Part shown: positions 24,601 through 31,562 of the stretch, piece after piece
Layout: each line of letters begins with the position of its first letter
Numbering within the stretch: the stretch's first letter is position 1
Assembly (NCBI RefSeq): GCF_901933205.1
Contig: NC_044576.1
Coordinates: 6,915,024 to 6,979,023, forward strand
DNA: 64,000 nt
Source: Camarhynchus parvulus
Lineage: Eukaryota > Chordata > Aves > Passeriformes > Thraupidae
Reading direction: 5' to 3'
The notes under the pieces: model-generated
The model's database searches: none
The model's input: the letters and a program-made list of their open reading frames with translations, nothing else
What the model was told of the DNA's origin: nothing
Position numbers and translations under genes: made by a program

Positions 24601-26009
24601 GGATTCAGGTCAGTCAGAACATACCCAAGCAATGGTATCTTTACAAGCAAGCACCAAGACAGGATTTTGTCCCTGGGGATCAAAATTGGAAGCCTTCTGC
24701 AGGCCTGGACTATGCCCAGCTTTATCACCCTGACAGCAGGAAGAGTAGAACTATTGTGTGCCAGCACACCCCGGCCCCTCTTGGGAAGGACTTCAGTGAC
24801 AGGGGCAGGAGTGGGCAGGCTGTGCCTCAGCTGTCAGCTGTCCCCAGGAGGCCTTGGGGGAATGGGCATTGCCTCTGGAAACAAATGGCTTCAGAGGAGC
24901 TCGTGCCTTCTTCCCCAGCACATGGCCCTCAGACATCTCTGCTCAAGTAAAACTGTCACTGAGGCTAATGAAATTCTTGTCTGAGTGAAAACAGATTCAG
25001 AAAGGAAGATAACAGATACCCTTTCTTTTCTGGCAATTAAAATAAAAAAAGAAAAAGGAAAAAAGTCACAGAAATAAGAGAATGGAAACAAACTTATTTC
25101 CATTCCCTCTTTCCTAGTTGTTCATGAAGGAAAAAAAAAATCCTGCCCAGCAAGGGGTAAACATTTTCAATTTGCTGCACCAGATTAGATTAGTTGGAAA
25201 CTACAAATAGTTACAAATACATCAATGCAGATCACCTGAGGGGTAAATTCTGCCCATAGCCACACATAAACAGATGCCTTTCTCTGATGTGAATGAGGCT
25301 TGTGATTACTGGAGAATTTATTTTTAGATGATTATTGAGCTACTTTTAATGAGCAAAGATGAACTTTATTTTGGGGTTTGCTGTTTTAAAGATGCTGAAA
25401 CCTGCACTGCTTGTCACTGTCATTGGTTTTACTTCTATGCTGCTTCAGTGGTGGTTTTTGCTGGCTTTCTTCCTCTTCCCTTTATTCTGTTACTAACCTG
25501 CTCACTTTGAAGCACAGACGTTGTGAAACATCATAAGAGCAGCCACAGGCTCTGCTGTTGGGAATGCCCACCAATTTGGCTGCCCAGGAGGACAGCTGGG
25601 AAAGGGGATTTTTCCCTGAAAGTGGCACTGGCTCCCACTGCAGTTGGCAGCAGGGGCTCTGCCAAGGACTGACTGCCAGCCAGGCACCCCAGCCCAGGGG
25701 TCAGGCTGAAACTGTAGAGCTGTGTTTTCTACTTGAAGATGATAATTCAGACCTGTGCTTTTGCAGCTCAGCAGAGTGGATAAATAGATTGTGTGTATCT
25801 TTGAAATGAAGTGTTAATGTGATTTAACTGCTTTTTACTTATCCTGTTACAGCAAAATGTGTATCCTGTTTTGGAAGCTGGTTTACAATTATGAGTGCTC
25901 TCTGCAGACTTGTGCTAATGTTTATACTTTTCCTTTAAAGCAGGGAGAAGCTTATAAGGTTAAGACAAAGAAAGAAGTCAGACACGTGGAGAAGAAGAGT
26001 TACTCATGA
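2..26009 (+). CDS. ANK3: Ankyrin-G (ankyrin-3), 3' part of the gene: end of giant exon, death domain and regulatory tail
   Basis: Ankyrin-G is a membrane-skeleton adaptor that clusters voltage-gated sodium channels, neurofascin and beta-IV spectrin at axon initial segments and nodes of Ranvier. The window lacks the ankyrin repeats, ZU5-UPA and spectrin-binding parts, which lie upstream. Coding pieces I can splice are 2-3665, 4300-4374, 5206-5337, 6355-6498, 9321-9993, 11878-12256 and 25941-26009. They sum to 5136 nt and stay in one frame to a TGA at 26007-26009, giving 1711 residues. Cassettes at 15932-16030, 23880-23963 and 24089-24148 can add 81 residues without changing frame. Recognition rests on the death domain ([20 protein letters not shown]), the tail opening ([14 protein letters not shown]) and the C-terminus ([15 protein letters not shown]), all very close to mammalian ankyrin-G as I remember it. 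ANK2 is excluded because its death domain and tail differ at many of these positions. Confidence 0.97.
3065..3331 (+). other. Three SxIP/SxLP-type EB-binding motifs in the basic end of the giant exon
   Basis: Three copies of a Ser-(Lys/Arg)-(Leu/Ile)-Pro-Val-Lys motif occur in frame: SKLPVK at 3065-3082, SRIPVK at 3209-3226 and SKLPVK at 3314-3331. Each sits in a Lys/Arg-rich, Ser/Pro-rich context. SxIP-type motifs in such contexts bind the EB1/EB3 microtubule end-binding proteins, and 480 kDa ankyrin-G is known to interact with EB proteins at the axon initial segment. Binding by these particular copies is inferred. Leu in place of Ile may bind more weakly. Confidence 0.65.
3666..4299 (+). 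other. ANK3: Short ANK3 intron after the giant exon; could be a read-through 3' end
   Basis: The intron begins GTGAGA after 3665 and ends ATCACAG at 4299. Reading on from the giant exon adds 23 residues before the TAA at 3734-3736. AATAAA hexamers at 4181-4186 and 4231-4236 are followed by a GT-rich run (about 4246-4262), so a polyadenylated read-through transcript is possible. Confidence 0.75.
3909..3942 (+). repeat. Perfect tandem duplication of a 17-bp unit
   Basis: ATGTAACTCAGAAATTG occurs at 3909-3925 and again immediately at 3926-3942 without mismatch. It lies inside the 634-bp intron after the giant exon, about 170 bases after the read-through stop. The lack of divergence suggests a recent local duplication. 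Confidence 0.9.
4300..4374 (+). CDS. ANK3: ANK3 exon: linker and first helix of the death domain
   Basis: This 75-nt exon has acceptor AAATCACAG before 4300 and donor GTAAGC at 4375. It completes the Gly codon split at 3665 and encodes [20 protein letters not shown], then LSWT, ending with the first base of a Glu codon. [12 protein letters not shown] opens the ankyrin death domain, a six-helix fold close to the regulatory tail that serves in protein interaction. Both ends leave one nucleotide of a codon, so the exon is frame-neutral. The match to mammalian ankyrin-G is nearly exact. Confidence 0.95.
4375..5205 (+). other. ANK3: ANK3 intron with a GC-rich patch
   Basis: The intron runs from GTAAGC to a T-rich tract ending TTTATAG. 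Positions about 4570-4870 are much richer in G and C than the flanks (runs such as GGGCTGCTCCTGGGATG) and carry chance open frames on both strands. I recognise no repeat family or exon in it. Confidence 0.75.
5206..5337 (+). CDS. ANK3: ANK3 exon: middle of the death domain
   Basis: This 132-nt exon has acceptor TTTTTTGTCTTTATAG before 5206 and donor GTAAGT at 5338. It encodes [20 protein letters not shown] followed by [20 protein letters not shown] and KNAT. These are the central helices of the ankyrin death domain, including the conserved NPNSL...LLKKW core. Two nucleotides complete the Glu codon from the previous exon and one starts the next codon, so reading is continuous with 6355. I see only one or two substitutions against mammalian ankyrin-G from memory. 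Confidence 0.96.
5338..6354 (+). other. ANK3: ANK3 intron between death-domain exons
   Basis: AT-rich intron of about 1 kb ending in a pure T tract and CAG at 6354. I see no exon, repeat or RNA gene in it. Confidence 0.85.
6355..6498 (+). CDS. ANK3: ANK3 exon: end of the death domain and start of the C-terminal tail
   Basis: This 144-nt exon has acceptor TTTTTTTTTTTCAG before 6355 and donor GTAATT at 6499. It encodes [20 protein letters not shown], then [20 protein letters not shown] and VFHDPID, closing the death domain and starting the regulatory tail. It ends with the first base of a Gly codon. Two downstream acceptors fit that phase: 9321 gives the ordinary tail ([11 protein letters not shown]) and 8455 gives a short alternative end ([10 protein letters not shown]). 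This exon is therefore the likely branch point between two C-termini. Confidence 0.96.
6646..7265 (-). mobile_element. CR1 LINE fragment, antisense
   Basis: The left end AATAGAATCATAGAAT is the reverse complement of the short 3'-terminal repeat of chicken-repeat-1 elements. It is followed by the usual CR1 antisense text: CTGGAAGGGACC, then GTCCAGCTCCTGGCCCTGCA, GAGAGCATTGTCCAAAC and CTCTGGCAGGCTTGGTGCTG. Homology continues through GGTGCAGAACCCAGCACTTG near 7000-7020 and fades by about 7265. The element reads on the minus strand, is truncated at its 5' end and is full of indels, so the open frames across it are not genes. CR1 is the dominant LINE of birds and is also present in other sauropsids, which supports the organism call. 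Confidence 0.88.
8455..8573 (+). CDS. ANK3: Probable alternative terminal exon of ANK3 with a Ser-Pro-rich 39-residue end
   Basis: A T-rich tract ends TTTATTTGATCAG at 8454. Joined to the phase-1 end of exon 6355-6498, the sequence reads [20 protein letters not shown], then [19 protein letters not shown], and stops at TAG 8571-8573. Three AATAAA hexamers lie at 8908-8931, with TTGTCTTGTGTGT after them, so a 3'UTR of about 375 nt is implied. Acceptor, phase, reading frame, stop and polyA signal all agree. The product would be ankyrin-G truncated just after the death domain, lacking the usual regulatory tail, with repeated SPR/SRSP units that could be proline-directed phosphorylation sites. I do not recognise this peptide from any ankyrin I remember. 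It is supported by sequence logic only; a chance open frame of 38 codons is possible but less likely given the repeats and polyA signals. Confidence 0.65.
8908..8975 (+). terminator. Polyadenylation signal cluster of the alternative ANK3 terminal exon
   Basis: AATAAA occurs at 8908-8913, 8912-8917 and 8926-8931. A GT-rich element (TTGTCTTGTGTGT) lies at about 8958-8970, the usual spacing for a cleavage site near 8945-8955. It faces the + strand, downstream of the stop at 8573. Confidence 0.65.
9321..9993 (+). CDS. ANK3: ANK3 exon: proximal regulatory tail with a 23-residue tandem repeat
   Basis: This 673-nt exon has acceptor TCTTCCTTAG before 9321 and donor GTGAGC at 9994. It opens with [20 protein letters not shown] and includes [14 protein letters not shown], both close to mammalian ankyrin-G. 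Its end SSLLDRLDE leads into the next exon. The middle (about 9625-9905) is a highly charged block I do not recall in the common human form. Within it, [16 protein letters not shown] (from 9758) and [16 protein letters not shown] (from 9827) are related units set 23 residues apart. The reading frame is open through an upstream region from 9194, but that part is intron: the acceptor phase matches exon 6355-6498 exactly and the joined residues DGYPS match the known protein. Read-through past 9993 stops at once (TGA 9995-9997). Confidence 0.93.
9994..11877 (+). other. ANK3: ANK3 intron
   Basis: The intron runs from GTGAGC to a pyrimidine-rich tract ending TTTTTCTTGTAG. It is AT-rich in its second half. 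I see no exon, repeat family or RNA gene in it. Confidence 0.85.
11878..12256 (+). CDS. ANK3: ANK3 exon: distal regulatory tail
   Basis: This 379-nt exon has acceptor CTTTTTCTTGTAG before 11878 and donor GTACAG at 12257. One nucleotide completes the Ser codon from 9993. The protein reads [20 protein letters not shown], later [20 protein letters not shown], then [15 protein letters not shown] and ends [11 protein letters not shown]. Each segment has a clear counterpart in the mammalian ankyrin-G tail. The exon ends in phase 0. It can therefore join directly to the last coding exon at 25941 ([10 protein letters not shown], the common form) or to any of the three phase-0 cassettes. If the donor is not used, the frame stops at 12272-12274. 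Confidence 0.94.
12257..15931 (+). other. ANK3: ANK3 intron
   Basis: About 3.7 kb between the distal tail exon and the first cassette. Open frames on both strands are short and unlike any protein I know. No repeat family is recognised. Confidence 0.8.
15932..16030 (+). CDS. ANK3: ANK3 tail cassette exon A (33 residues, acidic then basic)
   Basis: This 99-nt exon has acceptor GCATTTATTAG before 15932 and donor GTACTT at 16031. In phase 0 it reads [19 protein letters not shown] followed by [14 protein letters not shown], an acidic serine-rich run, then a strongly basic end. It is phase 0 at both borders, so it can be skipped without frame change. I recall some mammalian ankyrin-G isoforms with a similar arginine-rich stretch leading into [11 protein letters not shown], which is what cassette B encodes here. 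The acidic SDSD run looks like a casein kinase 2 target; that is inference. The flanking pyrimidine tract is weak, consistent with regulated inclusion. Confidence 0.82.
18377..18612 (-). mobile_element. CR1 LINE fragment, antisense 3' end
   Basis: It begins AGGATCATAGAATGGCTTGG and continues GTTGGAAGGGACATTAAAGA, the standard antisense start of an avian CR1 3' end. It then shows CCATGGGCAAGGACACTC, CCAACCCAGCTCCTCTGGGC and TTTTTTCCTAATATTAAT, where the copy stops. At about 235 bp it is a typical severely 5'-truncated copy. The short minus-strand open frame across it is CR1-derived, not a gene. Confidence 0.92.
23315..23385 (+). other. Small CpG-rich spot with a perfect 15-bp inverted repeat and a donor-like end
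   Basis: A CpG-dense stretch stands out in an AT-rich intron. CACGGTG-G-CACCGTG at 23347-23361 is a perfect inverted repeat with a one-base spacer. An ATG at 23315 is open through the stretch, and CAC followed by GTAAGA at 23378 resembles a splice donor. No matching acceptor or homologous protein is recognised. It could be a regulatory element or an undescribed small exon. Confidence 0.25.
23880..23963 (+). CDS. ANK3: ANK3 tail cassette exon B (28 residues)
   Basis: This 84-nt exon has acceptor GTTCTTTAG before 23880 and donor GTAATC at 23964. In phase 0 it encodes [20 protein letters not shown] followed by EGNVITRK. The pattern [16 protein letters not shown] parallels the C-terminal end of ankyrin-B (ETVTEEEYIDEHG...VTRK), so the exon is an old shared ankyrin tail module. 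It is phase 0 at both borders. Only 125 bases separate it from cassette C, which suggests the two are spliced together. Confidence 0.88.
24089..24148 (+). CDS. ANK3: ANK3 tail cassette exon C (20 residues, basic)
   Basis: This 60-nt exon has acceptor TTGCTTCCCACAG before 24089 and donor GTAATG at 24149. It encodes [20 protein letters not shown], matching the basic VTRKIIRR segment of ankyrin-B. It begins with ITRK, the same four residues that end cassette B, giving a tandem ITRK-ITRK at the junction. It is phase 0 at both borders. A GTAGTG following the ITRK codons inside the exon resembles a weak internal donor. Translation continues into 25941 with QGEAYKV. Confidence 0.87.
24149..25940 (+). 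other. ANK3: ANK3 intron before the last coding exon
   Basis: The intron runs from GTAATG to TTTTCCTTTAAAG. It is mixed in composition, with chance open frames only. I recognise no repeat family or RNA gene. Confidence 0.8.
25941..26009 (+). CDS. ANK3: ANK3 last coding exon: basic C-terminus and stop
   Basis: The acceptor TTTTCCTTTAAAG precedes 25941. The frame reads [20 protein letters not shown], then YS and TGA at 26007-26009. Mammalian ankyrin-G ends QGEGFKVKTKKEIRHVEKKS plus two residues, so the match is close and fixes the gene's stop. The acceptor is a NAGNAG (AAGCAG at 25938-25943). Use of the second AG would remove one Gln without frame change. It accepts phase 0 from 12256 or from cassette C. 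Confidence 0.95.
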   Translation, partial: QGEAYKVKTKKEVRHVEKKSYS

Positions 26010-26033
26010 AAGCTGAAAGCCAACCACTGAACG
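26010..26033 (+). other. ANK3: Start of the ANK3 3'UTR, ending at a probable UTR splice donor
   Basis: After the stop, 24 bases of UTR end at ACTGAACG followed by GTCAGTG at 26034, a fair donor. A junction only 24 nt past the stop would not be expected to trigger nonsense-mediated decay. If the donor is not used, the UTR runs on, with AATAAA candidates near 26226 and 26851. Confidence 0.5.
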
Positions 26034-29014
26034 GTCAGTGTGATCAATTTTCTTCCCTTGTTGAAAGCTTTTGCCAGCATGGGGAAGAGCACTGGGCTGC
26101 ACAAAGGCTTGCCTCTGCTACCCTGACTTTGCTTTCCAGCTGCAGGCCTGAATAGCTGGCCCTTGATCTTGTAAGCAGAAAATGACCTTGTGTTCACATA
26201 TAAAAATTAATCTTTACTTCTTGGAAAATAAAACAAAGCAATACTCAGGCATGTGTAAGATTTCTCGGAATTTTACAGTGTTTGTAATCCATAGAACTTT
26301 CTACCCCTAAAACTTAAACACAAATAGTAAAGGAGCTGCACACAAATAAACCTAGGAGTGAAATGCTTCTTCCACTGTCAGACATGTGATCTGAGGGCAG
26401 TTATGCAAGTCAAAGTCCTTGTAAGTGAAGTGTCTCAATATTTGCCAACAAATAATCCCTACCAACTGTTCCTTGTGAATTTTATTGATCCAGCCTTAAC
26501 GATTGTAGCAAGCCGGCAGCTGATGGTTTAAGGGCTTCCCAAGCTAAACCCAAATGCACAGACTGAGACACCTTTGCTGGGCACTCTGTAAAGATGTGAA
26601 GAAAATAAGCCAGAGGCTGCTTTGTCTCACTGGCACAGCTACACACAGAGACGTGCCTGTGTGACTTTCAATGCTGGCCCATCAGTCATGGCTCCAAGTG
26701 TGTAGGTTTAGCATGGACATGTCTTTTTTCTGCTCCTTTCTCTTAGCTTTGCTGGGTTTCAGGAAATGGACAGAGGAGGAGTTTATGAAGTGCAATACTG
26801 TGTGTTATCCTTTTACTGTACATATGGTATAGAATTGACTGTAAGAACAGAATAAACAGGACTGGCAAATAGATCAGATAGTGAGGAAAAGGACAGCCAG
26901 AAGCAGAGTCTCTCTTGAGTCACCAGTCCCTTCTAACTGATGCAATGTAAGGTAACCCCTACAGCCCCCCGGCCCTGCAGGTGCTCTGTGCCTGTGAGTA
27001 GAGCCATTTAGACAAACAGCACTCAGTGTGCGGGATCTAGCTGAGGGATTTATGGATCAAGCCCCAGGGAGCAAGCTCTGTGAGGTGACTGGTGTGATTT
27101 CAGTGTCTGGTAAGCACCTACTGCATCCACCTGAATTGCTGCTTTTACTGAGAGTCCTCCTGTGTGTGCTAATAGAATAACACAGCTTCTCATGGCTTGG
27201 TACTCAACATACTCATAAAATATTTGTTGTTTGGAAAGAGGAGGTGATTCTTTTGACACAACTTTCCCCTTAATGGAGCTCAAGCATGTGGGAGTAAAGC
27301 AAGCCAAAGCGATGGCACTGTTTATATGAAATTGTGTCCCATGCTGGGTCCCGTGCTGCTTCCACTGTCAATCTGCAGGGCCAGAGCAGCAGAAATGTGT
27401 AAACTCAGGCATTGAAGGCAAGATGGGGCATTGAACCCCATAAGCAATGCAGCTAAAGAGCCTGGCAGCGTACGAGTTTGATGCAAAAGACACCAGGGAT
27501 AAGCATTTCATTTTAAAATAAAATTACATAAATTAGGCGATCTTTGCCTGATGTATGAAACAGTCTGACCTTCAGGAAGCCAGAGTCTGAGTTCCTCAGA
27601 ATCAGATCTGCTCCCATGGCTGCTGATGCATTTCTCCTGTGATTTCCAGTAGGCAAATCTTCCATGCTGGAGCCCCTGAGGAACTCAGGGAGTCTGCCTT
27701 AGATAATGAACCTTTGCTCTGGGGGGAAGTTTGTCCTGTAAGATGAATCTCTGTGCTCCAAACTTTGATATGATAAGCATGACCAAATGTGCACTAGGTA
27801 ATTGTCAGGGCAGTCAAGAGCCCATTAAAAACATTTCATTTGGATGCAGAAGTGGATGTGTTTGCAGAGGCAGGGGATTCTATAGAAAAACTGTTTTGTA
27901 ATCACAAAAGACAAAAAAAATCCTGTTGGGCAGGCAGAGGTGGTTCTTTTCTTTGGAGTGTTTGAAAAAATCACGATGTTAGCTAGGTTTTGCTGTGAAA
28001 ATGTCCCTGTCACCACTGCAGATAAGCCCACAGTGCAGCACAGGTTGAAAGGAGAAGCCAAGAACTCGTGCGTGCAGTTCCGCAGGACAGCACGGTGTGA
28101 GCTGGCGTGACTGCTGCAGTGGGAACAGGAGGCTCTCAGCAGCAGGACAGATTTATGACAACTGTAGATGTGGGCAAGGACAGATTGCTTTAGCGTGGAA
28201 GGAGCACTCCTGGGGGATGTGTGTGGACCTGTGACCTGATTACTGAGCAGGCATGTCCGTGCCAGCCCGAGCCCTGCCGGCTGCCCTGTGCCCAGGTGCC
28301 CAAGAGCTGCAGGGCTTCCACTCATGCTCAGTGCTGTGTTTATGCTTCTGCTTCCTGCCCTCTCTGCTGCTGTTGTACAACACATGTCACTAACTTGCTG
28401 TCCTTATGTGCATGGCTCTAGTTGGAGGGGTGAGAGAGCAGGAGCTGGACTGTCTCTCCTTGTGCTGCTCATGCAAGCCAGGCTGGAGGGAGATGGATGG
28501 CGCTGCTCCTTGTCCCTGCTTTTGTCCTTCACCAAGCCTCCTAAAGGCTGGGTGCTGCATTCCTGCCTCTGCAGGAATGTTCCCTGAGCAACTGGCAGAG
28601 GTGGAGGTGCAAGGAGAGCAGGTTTTCTATCACTGTGGGGATGCTTGCACACAATGAAGAAAAACGTGCTGTGGAAGCAGCAGCTCTCTCTGTCTGGAGA
28701 TGATGCTGTTCCTTCCACAACAAAAGAACCTATTCCTCGTCATCACTGGATCAGATGAGCTGGTGGATGTCCGGGATGATGAAATGCAGTGTGCTGCAAA
28801 CATAATTATAAATCAGTTCATGAGCAGTGTGGACATCTGCAGCTGCATTTTCCCCTCACGCTGGAGCTCAGCTAATGTCATTGCCTACCTAGAAGCTGTG
28901 TGATTTAGCCTATTGCAGAATTCCAATTACATTTCTGTTTAGTCAGGGAAAGGCAGGAAACTGACTCTAACAAGATATTTCTGACATTATTTGTTCTCTG
29001 TTTTCTCTCCACAG
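26034..29014 (+). other. ANK3: Probable 3'UTR intron of ANK3
   Basis: This is about 3 kb between the donor-like GTCAGTG at 26034 and a strong acceptor at 29014 (TTGTTCTCTGTTTTCTCTCCACAG). Open frames on both strands (for example 27825-28385 minus, 28288-28587 plus) resemble no protein I know and fall in moderately GC-rich sequence. No repeat family is recognised. It might instead be continuous 3'UTR. Confidence 0.5.
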
Positions 29015-30420
29015 TGTGCTTTTACTGCCAGTATTCTAGAGGGACACTCACGGAAGAAAAATCAACAGGAATTAAAACATTCACCTATAAAAGTGTGCGT
29101 GTGTTTGCTGCTTCCCCACATTAACCGCATGGTTTTTATGCAAAAAGAAAAAAAAAAACAAACAAAAAAAAATCCCAGACAAAAAAATTAATTTAGCATG
29201 AGCCAATTTACAGAGCATGGAAATTCACATTCATTCACAGGATTGGAGGGTGCTCAGTTACCAATGCAGTGTATATACAAGATGCCATGCTGTTATCAGC
29301 TTCTCTCAAGCAGTTTGATGTCATCTCAAAAGAAATAAATTCCTGTGGCCAGAGAGGATATGCGAAGACGAAATGGTTAAACCATGGAAAGACACTAAAA
29401 ATACTAAAATCCACAACAGCTCGCCTTATTTTTCTTGGACCCAAACTGTCAGGGTATAAAACACTATTTGTTTCTTTTTTAAACATCAATAGTTTTGCTG
29501 TAAATAAATAACACTGTATAAATTCTAACAAAATAGAATAAGTGTTGATAAGGCACTGCCTTTTCGATCACAAACAGAATATTGCGAATGCATTGAGCAG
29601 GCTAGGTGTCTCAAATGGCTGCACCTACAGGGATATTCTGGGTGTATCTTCACAGATTCTTGTATATTAGCAATTATAATGTTTGTATATGCAAAATCGC
29701 TAGCTTGATTTTAAAAAAATCTTTAAAATCTGCTGCAAATTTAAATGATTCCCAAAATGAGGAATTCTGTAGTTCTGTGAAAATTTTTCTTCAGAGTACT
29801 AATATTTTGATGCATGTGTTTCACCTTATTTTGATTAAATCTTTTCCAGTTTTGCAAACACTATTCCGCAACATGAAAAATAAGATTTTATCTGTAAACA
29901 CAAAGCCCTTCATCTAATATTTGTTGCTGTTGCCAATTTTTCAATGAAATGACCTAAGACCCATAACATATACAGTAGTTACATTATGGGGAGGGGGGTG
30001 CTATCTGTTCTTGCTTTATAATGGGGGTAATGCTTGCAGCTTTAGAAGTGGGTTGGTGCTCTAAGGAGCACAAGTTTGGGATATTTTTAAATGAACTGAA
30101 GAGAAATTATTAGCTAATAGACTGGCAGCACGCTGTAAAATTATTACTGTATTGTGTACTGGCTATAAGATGTAGAATCTTTCAGTAAGCCAATCATCTG
30201 TAATCATCCTAGCAGTGTAATATTAGGTTGTTAAGGCTGCTGTGTTTTAAAGGGCATTTTTATTTGGTTTTTGGTGAAATACTTTAATTTGTTGATTATA
30301 TTCATATGGAAACAGCATTCATTGATAATAGCTCTAATTACATATGTATGAAAACAACAAACACTGGATGATCTAGTTGATTATTTAAGCATAAAATAAA
30401 TTGTGTTAAAACTCTTGGAT
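29015..30420 (+). other. ANK3: Probable terminal 3'UTR exon of ANK3
   Basis: It starts after the strong acceptor CTCTCCACAG at 29014. It is AT-rich with low complexity (an A-rich run at 29142-29172) and has several AATAAA hexamers, including 29334-29339, 29503-29508 and 30395-30400. The last is followed by a GT-rich element and looks like the main end. Text from about 29960 to 30400 (long AT-rich stretches with TGTAAAT- and TGTAAT-type words) is typical of a conserved neuronal 3'UTR, but I cannot verify conservation here. Confidence 0.55.
29142..29172 (+). repeat. A-rich low-complexity run
   Basis: About 31 bases of almost pure A, broken by G and C residues, inside the probable ANK3 3'UTR. 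Length variation between individuals is expected. Confidence 0.85.
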
Positions 30421-30450
30421 AACGTGTATTTGGCAGTGTTCTTGTACCCC
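30395..30450 (+). terminator. ANK3: Likely distal polyadenylation site of ANK3
   Basis: AATAAA at 30395-30400 is followed directly by TTGTGTT and then by GTGTATTTGGCAGTGTTCTTG at about 30424-30444, the U/GU-rich downstream element expected after cleavage at about 30415-30420. It is the last well-formed signal before base composition changes to the more GC-rich intergenic sequence. Confidence 0.6.
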
Positions 30451-31550
30451 ACAGATGTGAGGCTTTGCAAGGCCAGCAGTTATCTGCCCCTGGCTTTCAG
30501 CTGCTTTTCCTCTCTGTTTCTTTTGTCTAATCCACCTCTTCATCTTCCCAGTGTGACAGGCCATCCCTTGGCAGGCTCTCCCCAGGTCGGGGCAGCAGGA
30601 GGAAAACACAGCAGCCAGCAGCACATGCCCAGCAAGGCTAAGGAAAACCCACTCTCAGGATTGGAGATTTGGGAAAGGGGCCTGTGCAACGGGGGTGTGT
30701 GCAGCCCTTTCTACAACACATGTGAGCTCTGCACCTCCTGTAAATTCTTTCGCCCTGTCAAGAACCAGGAAAAGCACTACTAAAAGCAATTGTCTCCCCA
30801 GTATCAGCCAGATCAGTAACAGACCCACAGCCCATGAGGACATTAAAATGTGCATCCCCTGTATATTGCATGCACTTCCTGTATATTATGGGTGATGGAG
30901 CACTATAAAGAATGTGGCCAAAACAGGTTTGTAGCATCAGTACACACACTGGTCTGAACTGCAGGCTTCTGCTCAGGTGCAGTAAATACAATTTATTATG
31001 CAAGGATCTGTTTTACCTGGTTTTTAAGGCAATGTGAAGATGAGGTACTTCACCCCAGCTTTGGCACCTGAGGAAGCTCCTCTTCTACAGATCCACCTCA
31101 GTCTGCTTGTTGTTATCTGGTGATCCCCACAGGACCTGCTCCTCACCTGGGTCAGTCAGCAAAGCTCTCCTGACTGTGACGAACAGCAGCACTTGGAGAA
31201 CGTAACAGGTTGGTTTGTCAGTGTCTCTGAGTTATTAGGGCCACTGGCTTTTGAAGCAGTGATGGTAAATGAAGTTTTCAGTGTTTGAGCAGCCAGTCTG
31301 TGTTGCACTGTATGTTTTACCTAGGTCAGGATACTGCTGGTGCTGGTACAGTGCTGGTGGTTCGGGTCCTTATGCCAAAGTTTGGAGGACAAATGCCACT
31401 TGCACCATGGGAGAACAAGTGCTTCTTCCTGCAGTTCACAATCTGACAGCAGCAATCATCCTGCAGCCTCTCCATCCAGATGCCTTCCTCCCTTCCAGCA
31501 TCCTGACCAGCTGAATGAGAGAGAGGGTTTTCAGGAAATGCTGGGAGATG

Positions 31551-31562
31551 TATATATATATA
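31551..31562. repeat. Short (TA)6 microsatellite
   Basis: Six TA units in an intergenic stretch. Short and possibly polymorphic. Confidence 0.8.

Noticed and set aside
27825..28385. A 186-codon minus-strand frame in the ANK3 3'UTR intron
   Set aside because: It lies in moderately GC-rich sequence. The predicted protein is low in recognisable structure and has no homologue I know. Probably chance.
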